Positions 25,780 through 34,329 of a stretch of DNA of 64,000 nucleotides are shown one piece after another. The stretch is from Nonomuraea gerenzanensis. GTDB lineage: Bacteria > Actinomycetota > Actinomycetes > Streptosporangiales > Streptosporangiaceae. The number at the start of each line of letters is the position of its first letter. Position 1 is the stretch's first letter. The translations under genes and the position numbers were made by a program. The stretch spans positions 6,758,001-6,822,000 of the forward strand of contig NZ_CP084058.1 in NCBI RefSeq assembly GCF_020215645.1, written 5' to 3'. The notes under the pieces are model-generated. The model was not told the DNA's origin and did no database searches. It was given only the letters and a program-made list of their open reading frames with translations.

Positions 25780-26778
25780 ATGAGAGTGGAGATTTGGGCG
25801 GATGTCATCTGCGGATGGGCTCACATCGGGAAGCGCCGGCTGGAGAAGGCGCTGGCCTCCTGGGAGGGGGAGCCGATCGAGGTCGTCTGGCGGCCGTACC
25901 AGATCGACCCGTCGGCGCCCGCGCGCGCCGTCCCCATGTCCGATCTGCTGCGGGACCCGATGGCCGACGAGGCGCTGCGTGCCTGCGCGCCCGGGCTGTC
26001 CCCGGCCGAGAACCGGGCGCGGGTGGCCGAGGTGGCCGCCGCCGAGGGGCTCGGCGAGCAGTGGGGCTCCGGGTGGCGGGCCGGGACTCTGGAGGCGCAC
26101 CGGCTGATCGCGCTGGCGTACGAGCACGGCGGCGCCGAGTTGCAGGACCGCGTGGTCGAGCGGGTGCTGCGCGCCCATTTCGTGGACGTCCAGGACATCA
26201 GCGACCTCGCCGTGCTGACCGCCATCGCCACCGAGGCCGGCCTGGCGGAGGAGGCCGGCTACACCGGCGAGCCCACCCTGGAGACTCTGCCCGGTGCCGA
26301 GCTGGTGCGCGAGTTGCTGCTCGTCGGCAAGGCGAAGGGCGTGCGCACGTCCCCGACGATCGTGGCGAACGGGCTGGCGCTGGAGGGCGCGCAGTCACCG
26401 GAGACGCTGCGCGAGTTCCTGGAGGACGCCGCACGGCACACGCCCCGGCACCTGCCCGCCGAAGTGGAGCGGCTGCGCCATGCGGAGTCGCTGCTCGACC
26501 AGCGCGACCCCCTCGGGGCGCTGACCCTGCTACGGCCTCTGATGGCCGAGCACGGCGACGACCGCGGTGTGCGGCTGCTGGCGGCACGGGCGTACTTCGC
26601 CTCGGCGCAGCTCAACCGGGCGCGTACGGCGCTGGAGTCCCTGGTGGCCGAGTCACCGGACGACTCCTACGCCCGCCACCTGCTCGGCCGCACCCTCCAG
26701 CGCCAGGGGCGCCATGAGGAGGCCGCCTCCCACCTCACCCTGGCCGCCGTCATGACCCCCGACTACGCGACCAGCTGA
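25780..26778 (+). CDS. DsbA/FrnE-like thioredoxin-fold protein with TPR tail
   Basis: A 332-residue protein. Residues 1-215 match FrnE/DsbA-like oxidoreductases (VEIWADVICGWAHIGKRRLEKAL, ALAYEHGG, VLRAHFVDVQDISDLAVL, VRTSPTIVANGLALEGAQSPETL). The usual CPWC is CGWA (Cys11, Ala14), so it is at most a monothiol; the cis-Pro (SPT) is present. Residues about 230-332 form TPR-like helices (DPLGALTLLRPLMAEHGDD, LLGRTLQRQGRHEEAASHL), unusual in this family. The ATG lies at the predicted transcription start, so the mRNA is probably leaderless. The TetR neighbour likely represses it. Confidence 0.82.
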   Translation: MRVEIWADVICGWAHIGKRRLEKALASWEGEPIEVVWRPYQIDPSAPARAVPMSDLLRDPMADEALRACAPGLSPAENRARVAEVAAAEGLGEQWGSGWRAGTLEAHRLIALAYEHGGAELQDRVVERVLRAHFVDVQDISDLAVLTAIATEAGLAEEAGYTGEPTLETLPGAELVRELLLVGKAKGVRTSPTIVANGLALEGAQSPETLREFLEDAARHTPRHLPAEVERLRHAESLLDQRDPLGALTLLRPLMAEHGDDRGVRLLAARAYFASAQLNRARTALESLVAESPDDSYARHLLGRTLQRQGRHEEAASHLTLAAVMTPDYATS

Positions 26779-27046
26779 CCGTCACCCGACCCTGCGCCAC
26801 CACCTTGCCGTGCACGGCCACCCGCCGTGCACGGCCACCTCACGGTGCGCAAGCGTCTCGACGGCGCGCCGGCGCCTCGCCTCGCACGGCCACGTCGCAC
26901 CATGCCGCTCCTTGCCACACGCAGGCGCCGCACCTCTCGCGTGCACGGCGGCCTTGTGAAGCGTCCCGGGGATCTTTCCCCCTCCCTGCGAGAGCTGTGG
27001 GCGAACATCAGCCCGGCACCTCCCCCGCCCCACTAACGTGCTGATC

Positions 27047-27901
27047 GTGGACGATCCCGGAATCGCATACGAGGAGACCAGCCCCCCAGCCCCAGCAGGC
27101 ACGGTCGTGCTCGTGCACGCGGGCGTGGCCGACATGCGCATGTGGGACCACCAGTTCAACACCCTCTCCGAGCGTTACCGCGTGATCCGCTACGACTGGC
27201 GCGGCCACGGCCGTTCCTCCGACGCCGACGGCGTCGTCTGCCACCACGAGGACCTGCTCGCCCTCATGGACGCCCTGCGGGTGGACCGCGCCGCACTGGT
27301 GGGCTGCTCGATGGGCGGCGCGTACGCCGTGGAGGCCGCCTTGGCCGCACCCCACCGGGTTGCCGCACTCGCCCTGATCTGCTCCGGCCTGTCCGGTCAC
27401 CAGTGGCCGCGCGAGATGCTGGAGCAGGCCGCCGAACGCGTCCACTCCTCGGTGCCACCCGACCGCCTGGCGCACTACCGTGCGGGGACAGCCGGCGAGG
27501 TGGACCCGGCGGACGTGCGCGCGATGGCGGAGGCACACACGCTCTGGCAGGTCGCGGGCCCCGATCGAAGCCGCGACGCGCTGCCCGAGCCGGTGTGGGA
27601 CGCGGCCGTGGAGATGTGCCGGCTGGTGTTCGAACGCTCCTGGACCGGCCCCAAGTCCACCGAACGCCACCTCACCCCGCCCGCCGCCACCCGCCTGCAC
27701 GAGGTGACCGCTCCCACGCTGGTGATCAACGGGCTGTCGGACGTGCCGGGCATCCAGGAGGTGTCCGGGCTGCTGGCGTCGGGCATCCCGGGCGCGCGCC
27801 GCTTCGACCTTCCCGAAACCGGCCACCTCCCACCCTTGGAACGCCCGAAGGAGGTCAGCGACGCCTTGACGACGTTCCTCCGGGAGGTCCTGGGCGCCTG
27901 A
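27047..27901 (+). CDS. Alpha/beta hydrolase
   Basis: A 284-residue alpha/beta hydrolase: VVLVHAGVADMRMWDHQF (oxyanion loop, HAG instead of HG), YDWRGHGRS, nucleophile GCSMGG, Asp in TLVINGLSDVPGIQE and His in LPETGHLPPLERP. The pattern resembles 3-oxoadipate enol-lactonase-like and haloperoxidase-like hydrolases; the substrate is unknown. The GTG at 27047 was chosen because TAACGT at 27034-27039 would place +1 there (leaderless); a GTG at 27038 is the alternative. Confidence 0.82.
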   Translation: MDDPGIAYEETSPPAPAGTVVLVHAGVADMRMWDHQFNTLSERYRVIRYDWRGHGRSSDADGVVCHHEDLLALMDALRVDRAALVGCSMGGAYAVEAALAAPHRVAALALICSGLSGHQWPREMLEQAAERVHSSVPPDRLAHYRAGTAGEVDPADVRAMAEAHTLWQVAGPDRSRDALPEPVWDAAVEMCRLVFERSWTGPKSTERHLTPPAATRLHEVTAPTLVINGLSDVPGIQEVSGLLASGIPGARRFDLPETGHLPPLERPKEVSDALTTFLREVLGA

Positions 27902-27944
27902 CCGATCACCTACCAGGGCACGTCAGCCCAGCGAGACACCCCCA

Positions 27945-28095
27945 GCACGCCTGGCTGCCCACGCACTCCTGCCCGCCTAACTGCCGCACAGTCCCTCGCG
28001 CTTGGCTGCCGCACAGTCCCTCGCGCTTAGAATCCGCACACTGCCGCATGCTTGGCTGCTCATACACTCCCGCATGCTTGGCCACCCTCACACTT
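27945..28095. repeat. Degenerate tandem repeat region
   Basis: Imperfect copies of a unit near GGCTGCCGCACAGTCCCTCG and of CATGCTTGGCTG recur from about 27950 to 28090 after the hydrolase stop. The two clearest copies, CTGCCGCACAGTCCCTCGCG, start near 27980 and 28007. No gene is seen here. Confidence 0.6.
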
Positions 28096-28149
28096 CAACA
28101 AGCGCGGCTGCCCTCACGCTCCGGCACATCAAACCGGCCGGCCACGCCC

Positions 28150-28490
28150 CCACCACGCCTTGACCTCACCGCCCAGGTGGCCGCCGGCACGCTGGACGCG
28201 GGCGCCGCCCGCTCGCAGATCAGCACCATGACCATGCGCCAGAACAACTGGAAGCTGGGCGCGTACTGCGAGTCCTACCGCCGGCTGGTCACCATGCACC
28301 ACTCGGCCGAGGACGCCATGCTCTTCCCGCACCTGCGCCGTGTGTAGCCCGCCCTCGCCCTCGTCATCGACCGCCTGCGCGAGCGGCGCTGCCGGGGGCG
28401 GCGTATCGGAGCCTGCCCGGCGGGTTCCACGACGTCGAGGCAGGGGTGCTGGCGCCGGTGCTGATCGACTACTTCGGCAAGGCAGGGTGA
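28150..28490 (+). pseudogene. Hemerythrin-domain protein, broken
   Basis: The forward strand encodes DLTAQVAAGTLDAGAARSQI, then MRQNNWKLGAYCESYRRLVT and MHHSAEDAMLFPHLRR, the first part of an HHE hemerythrin domain without a start codon of its own and without the first helix. A TAG at 28345 interrupts it; after the stop ALALVIDRLRE continues the expected sequence and then the frame decays into an unrelated tail. It is a relic of a gene related in type to the intact hemerythrin protein at 13977. Confidence 0.75.
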
Positions 28491-28619
28491 CGCCGGCGGG
28501 GAGTGCTCGCCCATTGTCGGCGGTCTATTGAGGGAAAAGTCGGTGTGGCGCTACTGGAAGCGTCAAGATCGCTACGTATAGTGATGCCCGATGGCACTCC
28601 GTGATTACAGGGGGAGATC

Positions 28620-28949
28620 ATGAGAAAGAGCCTCACCGCCGCCGGTGGTGCGCTGCTCGCCGCGGCCGTACTCTTCGGGACGGCCGGCTCCGTGGCCGCC
28701 GACGAAGGCAAGGACTGGGTCTGGTCCGAGCACTGGGCCAAGCACCCGCAGCACTGCGGCCTCGGCATGAACGACGACTCGACCTACCAGCACGTCACCA
28801 AGCATGGCGTCTTCGCGGGCACCCGCGACGCCGACGTCTGCAAGAAGCTCGAGTCCAAGGACTACAGGGAGAACTGGGCCGGCGACGACGACGATGACGA
28901 CGACAACGGCGATGACGGTGGCGACAACGGTGGCGCCATCTTCGACTGA
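28620..28949 (+). CDS. Small secreted protein with Asp-rich tail
   Basis: A 109-residue protein. Residues 1-27 are a Sec signal peptide (MRKSLTAAGGALLAAAVLFG, with likely cleavage after SVAA). The mature part has two Cys (likely one disulfide), a Trp-rich start (KDWVWSEHWAKHPQH) and a C-terminal stretch of seven Asp followed by Asp/Gly/Asn, possibly binding Ca2+. I do not recognise the family. The RBS is GGGGGAGATC; TATAGT at 28577-28582 is a possible -10. A strong terminator follows, so it is monocistronic. Confidence 0.82.
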   Translation: MRKSLTAAGGALLAAAVLFGTAGSVAADEGKDWVWSEHWAKHPQHCGLGMNDDSTYQHVTKHGVFAGTRDADVCKKLESKDYRENWAGDDDDDDDNGDDGGDNGGAIFD

Positions 28950-28971
28950 CGAAAGCTGAGCTTTCGGCACA

Positions 28972-29013
28972 CGGCTGTCCCGGTACCCGCGCTGTGCGGG
29001 ACCGGGACAGCCG
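28972..29013 (+). terminator. Strong hairpin terminator
   Basis: CGGCTGTCCCGGT pairs with ACCGGGACAGCCG, and an inner CCCGC pairs with GCGGG around a GCTGT loop, one bulged A between. It lies 23 bp after the secreted-protein stop. Confidence 0.85.
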
Positions 29014-29093
29014 CCGTTTCCGGGACCCGCCCTGTACGGGGCCGGACGAACGCCGTGCCCCGGCCCTCCTTCGCATGATCCACCCGGCTGATA

Positions 29094-29114
29094 GCCTTAT
29101 GCCGTAAGGCATTG
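29094..29114. promoter_or_regulatory. Candidate TetR operator
   Basis: GCCTTA-TGCCG-TAAGGC (29094-29110) is a perfect inverted repeat; the overlapping ATGCC-GTAA-GGCAT is a second palindrome. It lies about 65 bp before the TetR gene at 29176 and overlaps TATGCC-like promoter sequence, suiting autorepression. Confidence 0.6.
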
Positions 29115-29175
29115 TCCGGCCCCTGGGAGCTGCGCGTTGGTCGTCTTCGCAGGTCAGGGTGACGCGCGACGGTCG

Positions 29176-29892
29176 ATGGCGCTGTTGTGGCGCAAGGGCG
29201 AGGAGCCGGGCGAGGTGCGGCCGGGCCCCAAGCCGGGGCTGAGCGTGGACGTCATCGTGGAGGCCGCGATCGAGGTGGCCGACAGCGAGGGCATGGCGGC
29301 CCTGTCCATGCGCAAGGTCGGCGAACGGCTGGGCCGCACGGGCATGGCGCTGTACACGTACGTGCCGAACAAGGGCGAACTCGTCGATCTGATGTACGAC
29401 CGCGTGCTGGCCGAGCTGCCTGCCACGTACGACGTGAGCGGCGGCTGGCGGCCGGCGGTGGCGTCCTGGGCCGAGCACACGCTGGCCTTCTACCTGCGCC
29501 ATCCCTGGGTGCTGCAGGTGTCGCGGGCCCGGCCGGTCCTGGGGCCGAACGAGTTCGCGATGCTGGAGAGCATGGTGGCGATCCTGCGTGACACCGGGCT
29601 GGGGCCGCGCAGGACGCGCGGGGTGGTGGCGCTGCTGTTCGACTTCGTGCGGGGGGCGGCCAGGACGGTCTCGGAGTCGCGGCTGGCGCCGTCGGCGACC
29701 GGGGTCTCGGACGAGGAGTGGTGGCGGACACGCTCGCACCTGCTTGAGGAGGTGGCGCCGGGGGTCACCGACCGCTACCCGATGGTGGCGTGGCTGGAGT
29801 CGGCGGACGGTGAGCCCGGCGCGGACGACACCTTCGCGACCGGCCTGGAGGTGCTGCTCGACGGCATCGAGGCAGCGGTCGCGAGAATCTGA
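29176..29892 (+). CDS. TetR-family regulator with TetR_C domain
   Basis: A 238-residue regulator: LSVDVIVEAAIEVADSEGMA, MRKVGERLGRTGMALYTYVPNKGELVDLMYD as HTH, then the tetracycline-repressor-like C-terminal domain (WAEHTLAFYLRHPWVLQVSR, VALLFDFVRGAART). The ATG at 29176 (MALLWRKGEE) is the usual N-terminus of this group, which often controls ABC or MFS drug exporters; none is adjacent here. A frame extends to a TTG at 29137 without support. Confidence 0.85.
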   Translation: MALLWRKGEEPGEVRPGPKPGLSVDVIVEAAIEVADSEGMAALSMRKVGERLGRTGMALYTYVPNKGELVDLMYDRVLAELPATYDVSGGWRPAVASWAEHTLAFYLRHPWVLQVSRARPVLGPNEFAMLESMVAILRDTGLGPRRTRGVVALLFDFVRGAARTVSESRLAPSATGVSDEEWWRTRSHLLEEVAPGVTDRYPMVAWLESADGEPGADDTFATGLEVLLDGIEAAVARI

Positions 29893-29901
29893 GCCGCCCC
29901 G

Positions 29902-30243
29902 CTACAGCCTGCCGGCCAAGCGGGCCGCCAGCTCGGCCTCGTCCCGTACGAACCACAGGTGCTCCCCCCGGTTCGCCTCGATCATCCAGGCCCGCACCGC
30001 CTGGCTCCCGGCGGCGTAGGAGGCCGTGTCGCCCACGATGGCCAGCCCCAGCCGGTAGTTGGCGAACTTCTGCGTGATCTCCCCTGCCGCTCCGCTGCTC
30101 AAAGTGAAGAAGTCGGCGGGCAGCCGCTCGACGGGCACGGCCACCCAGGTGACGCCTCGTCCCCACACCTCCCCGATGAGGTCGAGCACGTCGGCGGTCC
30201 CGTGCAGGGGCTCGCCGTCCGCGTAGTGGTAACCGTCAGGCAT
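29902..30243 (-). CDS. DUF4180-type protein
   Basis: A 113-residue cytosolic protein resembling the DUF4180 family: ADVLDLIGEVWGRGVTWVAV, LPADFFTLSSGAAGEITQKFANYRLGLAIVGD, SQAVRAWMIEANRGEHLWFV. The function is unknown. The ATG at 30243 overlaps the end of the preceding hydrolase gene by 8 bp, so the two are co-translated; it is the last gene of a three-gene operon with the HTH protein at 31096-31497. Confidence 0.75.
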   Translation of the reverse strand: MPDGYHYADGEPLHGTADVLDLIGEVWGRGVTWVAVPVERLPADFFTLSSGAAGEITQKFANYRLGLAIVGDTASYAAGSQAVRAWMIEANRGEHLWFVRDEAELAARLAGRL

Positions 30244-31096
30244 GGACACTCTCCAGGAAGTTCATGATCTCTTGGGTCTGTGGGGGCAGTAGGTGGCCGG
30301 TGCCGGGCAGGACGCGCACGTCGGCCCCTGGCACGGCACCGGCCAGGCGGCGCCGGGTGTCGCCGGAGTCGAGCAGGCTGTCGCGGTCGCCGGTGACGAC
30401 CAGCATCGGCATGGTGAGGCGGCGCAGGTCCGCGTCGGGGAAGACGGGCAGCCTGCCGTGGCGGGGCCGGAAGTGGCGGTGGATCAACAGCGCGAACTCC
30501 CCCATCTCACCGGCGGAGCCGAGCCCCGCAGCCTGTGGGCCGAGGATCAGGCGCATCGCGTGGCGCCGTCCCCCCTCGCCGCCCAGCGCCATCAACGGCA
30601 ACGCCCGCAGCAGCGGCAGAACGCGCTGCCGGCCGATGCCGCTAGGGCACAGCAGCGCGAGGCGTTCGACCTGCTCGGGCCGCCGGGTGGCGAAGGCGAG
30701 CGCCGTCCAGCCGCCCAGCGACACCGCGACGATGCGGACGCGCCGCGCGCCGAGCCCGGCCAGCACCTCGCCGAGCCAGCCCGCGTAGGTGCCGGGATCC
30801 AGCGGCGGCCGGGACGGCGCGCTCAGCCCGGGCTCGCCGATGAGGTCCACCGCGTGGACGCGGAAGCGCCGCGCCCAGGTGGCGACGTCGCCCAGCCACA
30901 TGGCGCTGGTGCTCGCCGACCCGTGCAGGAGCAGCAGCGGCGGCGCGCCCACCGGCCCGCACGTCACGGCGAACGTCTCCCCCTGCGCCGTCGGCACCCG
31001 CACCTGCTCATGCGGCACCGGCCAGCGCGCGAGCAGCTCGCGGTAGCGGCTTTCGACGGCCCGCGCGCCCTCCGGCGAGGAGTAGAGGCCGCCCAT
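30236..31096 (-). CDS. Alpha/beta hydrolase
   Basis: A 286-residue alpha/beta hydrolase: LLLLHGSASTSAMWLGDVATW, VDLIGEPGLS, nucleophile VAVSLGGWTALAFA, Asp in MLVVTGDRDSLLD and His in LPGTGHLLPPQ. It resembles carboxylesterase/YbfF-like hydrolases encoded with small HTH proteins in actinomycetes. Its start overlaps the preceding HTH stop (TGATG). Confidence 0.85.
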   Translation of the reverse strand: MGGLYSSPEGARAVESRYRELLARWPVPHEQVRVPTAQGETFAVTCGPVGAPPLLLLHGSASTSAMWLGDVATWARRFRVHAVDLIGEPGLSAPSRPPLDPGTYAGWLGEVLAGLGARRVRIVAVSLGGWTALAFATRRPEQVERLALLCPSGIGRQRVLPLLRALPLMALGGEGGRRHAMRLILGPQAAGLGSAGEMGEFALLIHRHFRPRHGRLPVFPDADLRRLTMPMLVVTGDRDSLLDSGDTRRRLAGAVPGADVRVLPGTGHLLPPQTQEIMNFLESVHA

Positions 31097-31497
31097 CAGT
31101 CCCTCACCAGCGCGTCGATGATGCGCAGCACCTGGGCGCTCTCCTCCAGCCCGCCGAGCACGATGATCTTGAGGTGCTCGCGTTCCTCGTCGTAGACGAA
31201 CTGCACGCTCAGCCCGTGCGGCCGGCCCGCCAGCGAGCCCGTGACCATGGTGCTGACGCGATCGAGATCGCTCCTGGCGATGCCGTCCACCTGCACGATG
31301 CTGGACACCTCGGCGTGCCGGGGCCTGGCGGGCGCGCTCGCGGGCAGGCCCGCGAACGCCGCGAGGTCCGCCCTGGCGATGCGGTACTGCTTGCCGATCC
31401 GGACGGCGGGCAGCCGCCCGTCCCGTACGTAGTTGCGCACGGTCTTGACGTGCAGCCCCAGCAGCTCCGCCACCTGCTCCACGGTGTATTGCTCCAT
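31096..31497 (-). CDS. Excisionase-like HTH DNA-binding protein
   Basis: A 133-residue protein with an N-terminal MerR/excisionase-type winged helix (YTVEQVAELLGLHVKTVRNYVRDGRLPAVRIGKQYRI) and a C-terminal alpha/beta part (SVQFVYDEEREHLKIIVLGGL, then SAQVLRIIDALVRD). The ATG at 31497 is preceded by GGGGAGTGTT. Although the HTH is excisionase-like, no integrase or att site is nearby, so it is more likely a regulator of its own operon. Confidence 0.8.
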   Translation of the reverse strand: MEQYTVEQVAELLGLHVKTVRNYVRDGRLPAVRIGKQYRIARADLAAFAGLPASAPARPRHAEVSSIVQVDGIARSDLDRVSTMVTGSLAGRPHGLSVQFVYDEEREHLKIIVLGGLEESAQVLRIIDALVRD

Positions 31498-31541
31498 AAC
31501 ACTCCCCATTATGCCCTACAAAAGGGAGCGATAGGGAAGGT

Positions 31542-32657
31542 TCAGGCATGCGCTCCGACGGTGACCGGGCCGATCGTGAGGCGCGGGCGGCCCTCCAGCA
31601 CCTCGCCCACTCGCAGCACCTGCTCCTGCAGCTCACCGAGCTGGGCCGCCGTGAGGTCGCGCAGTGGCTCGACCGTGACGTCGATCCGGCTGCCCGCGCG
31701 CCGCTGGTGCCAGACGCCGGCCACGTCCCCGTCCACGAGCAGCACGGGGAAGTTGCCCGCCTGGCCGCCGTTCAGCGCCCGCTGCGCCGCGGCTCCGGCG
31801 TACAGCAGCTCACGGGGCCGGCCCGCCACCACGTACGCGTCGAAGTACGGCAGCAGCCGCACGCCCCGGGGCGGCTCGGCGGGCAGCTCGGTGTCGCCCG
31901 CGAGCACCCAGGCCCGCCGCCCCTCCAGCCGGACCTCCTCCAGCTCGACCTGCTTGAACGCCTCGTTCGCCCACCCGGTGGTGCCGCCCGCCCACTGCCC
32001 GAACTCGGCGGGCGTGGCGGGCCCGTACGCCCACAGGTAGCTCCTGGCCAGCCAGGCGGGCCCGCCGGTCGCCGGTGGCGCGTCCGGCGCGGCGGTGTAG
32101 GTGACCTTGCGCCCCCGGCCGGGGCCGAAGACGAACGCGCCCCGGTGCGCCGCCAGGTGCATGACCTGCCGCCAGCGCGGCCAGTGGGTCTGGAACGCGG
32201 GCATGACCAGGTCGCCCGCCCACGGCCCGGTGGCCGCGACGACGGCCTCGCTCAGCTCGTCCATCGTCAGCTCCGCGCCCTGGAGCGCCTCCCCGATGGC
32301 GGCGATCACCTGGCCGGTCTGCTCGTCGGTCATCCGCATGTACGCCGGGGCGGGCTTGACGGGCAGCGTGGACAGGGCACTCACCCAGCTCGGCAGGTCG
32401 CGGGCGGGCAGCAGGTGCACGGTGCCGCGCGGCCCGTACGTCTTGACCAGGCCGCGCTCCTTCCACAGCGCCTCGCGGACGTGCACCCGCGTGACCCCGC
32501 CGAGCCGCAGCCCGACGGACAGCTCGGCGGCCGACATGACCTGGGCGTGCGCGCCGCACATGGCCGCCACCGCCTCCTCGGGGCCGCCGCCAGCGGTGAT
32601 GAGCCCGGCGCGCGCCAGCCGCCTCGCGCTGACCTGCGGCCACGACAGTTCGATCAC
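31542..32657 (-). CDS. Winged-helix DNA-binding protein (HTH_42/AlkZ-like)
   Basis: A 371-residue protein of the winged-helix group that includes DNA glycosylase AlkZ: WPQVSARRLARAGLI at the N-terminus, VREALWKERGLVKTYGPRGTVHLLPARDLP, LARSYLWAYGPATPAEFGQWAG, and LLPYFDAYVVAGRPRELLY. AlkZ enzymes excise bulky or cross-linked bases; the catalytic Gln-x-Gln motif is not evident here, so a glycosylase function is uncertain. The GTG start is at 32657. Confidence 0.82.
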   Translation of the reverse strand: MIELSWPQVSARRLARAGLITAGGGPEEAVAAMCGAHAQVMSAAELSVGLRLGGVTRVHVREALWKERGLVKTYGPRGTVHLLPARDLPSWVSALSTLPVKPAPAYMRMTDEQTGQVIAAIGEALQGAELTMDELSEAVVAATGPWAGDLVMPAFQTHWPRWRQVMHLAAHRGAFVFGPGRGRKVTYTAAPDAPPATGGPAWLARSYLWAYGPATPAEFGQWAGGTTGWANEAFKQVELEEVRLEGRRAWVLAGDTELPAEPPRGVRLLPYFDAYVVAGRPRELLYAGAAAQRALNGGQAGNFPVLLVDGDVAGVWHQRRAGSRIDVTVEPLRDLTAAQLGELQEQVLRVGEVLEGRPRLTIGPVTVGAHA

Positions 32658-32790
32658 GGGTTTTCGCCTCTCTTTGTTCCGACGACACCCACGCTATGGG
32701 GCAATGCGGAAAGCTCCCTTCCGCAAGGGCGAATGCCGTGAAAGTGGACGACAAGTGACCTTTCAGTCGATCCCACTAGTCTCACGGGTC

Positions 32791-34329
32791 ATGATCCGCC
32801 TCAGTCCCGTCCTCGGGCCGCTCACCCCCCGTCAACGCTGGCGAAGGGCCCGCCTCCAGGCCTACTCCTGGACCCTGACCGGCGCGTACCGGCTGGGCAC
32901 CCTGCACCCCGCCATCTGGCGCATGGTCGCCCGCGGCTACCACCCCGCGCTCGACCGCGTGGCGGCCAGGCACGCCAGGGTGGCCTGCCAGTTCGCGGCC
33001 GTGGACGTGCCCGCCTACCGCCACTTCCTGCGTACGCACGGCGCCGAGCGGGCCCGCGGGCTGGCCGACTTCCCCGAGACGACCAAGCAGAACTACGCCG
33101 GCGCCTACGACGAGGCCAGCCGCTGCCAGGAGGGCAGGCTGCACCGGGCCGGCGTGATCGTGGACGAGTCGTCGGGGTCGAGCGGGAAGCCGTACAACTG
33201 GGTGCGCGGGCCGCGCGAGCTGAAGGGCATCTACCGCAACGCCGCCGGATACATCGAGCTGGTCTTCCCGGGCAAGCGGCTGTTCGTGATCAACGCGTAC
33301 TCGATGGGCGCCTGGGCCACCGGCACCACCACCGGAGCGGCCATGGCGCGCATCGCGATGGTCAAGAACACCGGCCCCGACCTGGAGAAGATCGCCGACA
33401 CGCTGGCGCACTTCGGCCCCGGCTACGACTACGTGGTGGCGGCCTACCCGCCGTTCCTCAAGCACCTGCGCGACCGCCTCGACGAGGCGGGCTTCCCGTG
33501 GGAGGACTACCGCATCCGCGGCATGGTCGGCGGCGAGGGCATGACGGAGGCGCTGCGCGACTACCTGGAGGAGCGCTTCGAGGAGGTGCGCTCCGGCTAC
33601 GGCGCCAGCGACCTGACGATCGGGATGGGCGCGGAGAGCGGCTTCAGCGTACGGCTGCGCAAGCGCCTGGCCACCGACCAGCGGCTGCGCGACGCTCTGC
33701 TCGGGCCCGGCGAGCAGCGGCTGTCGATGATCTTCCACTACAACCCGCTGGAGACGTTCCTGGAGGTCAACGCCGACGGTGAGCTGCTGTGCACGCTCAA
33801 CACCAAGAGCTGCCTGCAGCCCAAGCTGCGCTACAACGTCGGCGACGAGGCCCGCCTGCGCACGCTCGCCGACGTGCGGCGGGCGCTGGGCGAGGACGAC
33901 TACGCGGCCATGTGGACCGACGAGCGGATGAACCTGCCGCTGCTGTTCCTGTTCGGCCGCAAGGACTCGACGATCTCCTACATGGGGGCCAACCTCTACC
34001 CGCAGGACGTCGAGTACGGCCTCTACCGGGGCAACCCGTACGCCGCCGCGATCAACCGGTTCTGCCTGTCGCTGGAGGAGCTGCCCGGCCTGGAGTACCG
34101 GCCGGTGATCAACCTGGAGGTCCGCGGCGAGGTGGACGAGCAGGCGCTGGCCGAGATCTGCCGCAAGGGGGTCGTGGCGCACCTGAGCGCCGTCTCCCGC
34201 GACTTCGCCGAGTCGCTGAAGGAGGACCCGACGGCCGCCGACCTGCGGATCAAGGTGTTCGGGCCGGGCGAGGGGCCGTTCGCGCGGCTGACGAAGATGA
34301 AGAACGTCTATCTGGTGAAGGACGCATGA
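32791..34329 (+). CDS. PaaK-like AMP-forming ligase
   Basis: A 512-residue protein of the phenylacetate-CoA ligase/CapK-like part of the adenylate-forming superfamily. The ATP loop is VDESSGSSGKPYNWVRGPRE; YDYVVAAYPPFLKHLRDRL, MVGGEGMTEALRDYLEERF and SGYGASDLTIGMG follow, and the hinge region is PLLFLFGRKDSTISYMGANLYP. It would activate a carboxylic acid as acyl-AMP. TAGTCT at 32777-32782 puts +1 at or next to the ATG (leaderless candidate). First gene of a four-gene operon whose starts all overlap the previous stop. Confidence 0.82.
   Translation: MIRLSPVLGPLTPRQRWRRARLQAYSWTLTGAYRLGTLHPAIWRMVARGYHPALDRVAARHARVACQFAAVDVPAYRHFLRTHGAERARGLADFPETTKQNYAGAYDEASRCQEGRLHRAGVIVDESSGSSGKPYNWVRGPRELKGIYRNAAGYIELVFPGKRLFVINAYSMGAWATGTTTGAAMARIAMVKNTGPDLEKIADTLAHFGPGYDYVVAAYPPFLKHLRDRLDEAGFPWEDYRIRGMVGGEGMTEALRDYLEERFEEVRSGYGASDLTIGMGAESGFSVRLRKRLATDQRLRDALLGPGEQRLSMIFHYNPLETFLEVNADGELLCTLNTKSCLQPKLRYNVGDEARLRTLADVRRALGEDDYAAMWTDERMNLPLLFLFGRKDSTISYMGANLYPQDVEYGLYRGNPYAAAINRFCLSLEELPGLEYRPVINLEVRGEVDEQALAEICRKGVVAHLSAVSRDFAESLKEDPTAADLRIKVFGPGEGPFARLTKMKNVYLVKDA

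Noticed and set aside
27902..28140. Small RNA gene in the repeat-rich gap
   Set aside because: I saw only degenerate repeats with no stable hairpin plus promoter and terminator arrangement.
31096..31497. Integrative element marked by the excisionase-like HTH gene
   Set aside because: No integrase, att-like direct repeats or tRNA gene nearby; the gene is in an operon with a hydrolase and a DUF4180-type protein.
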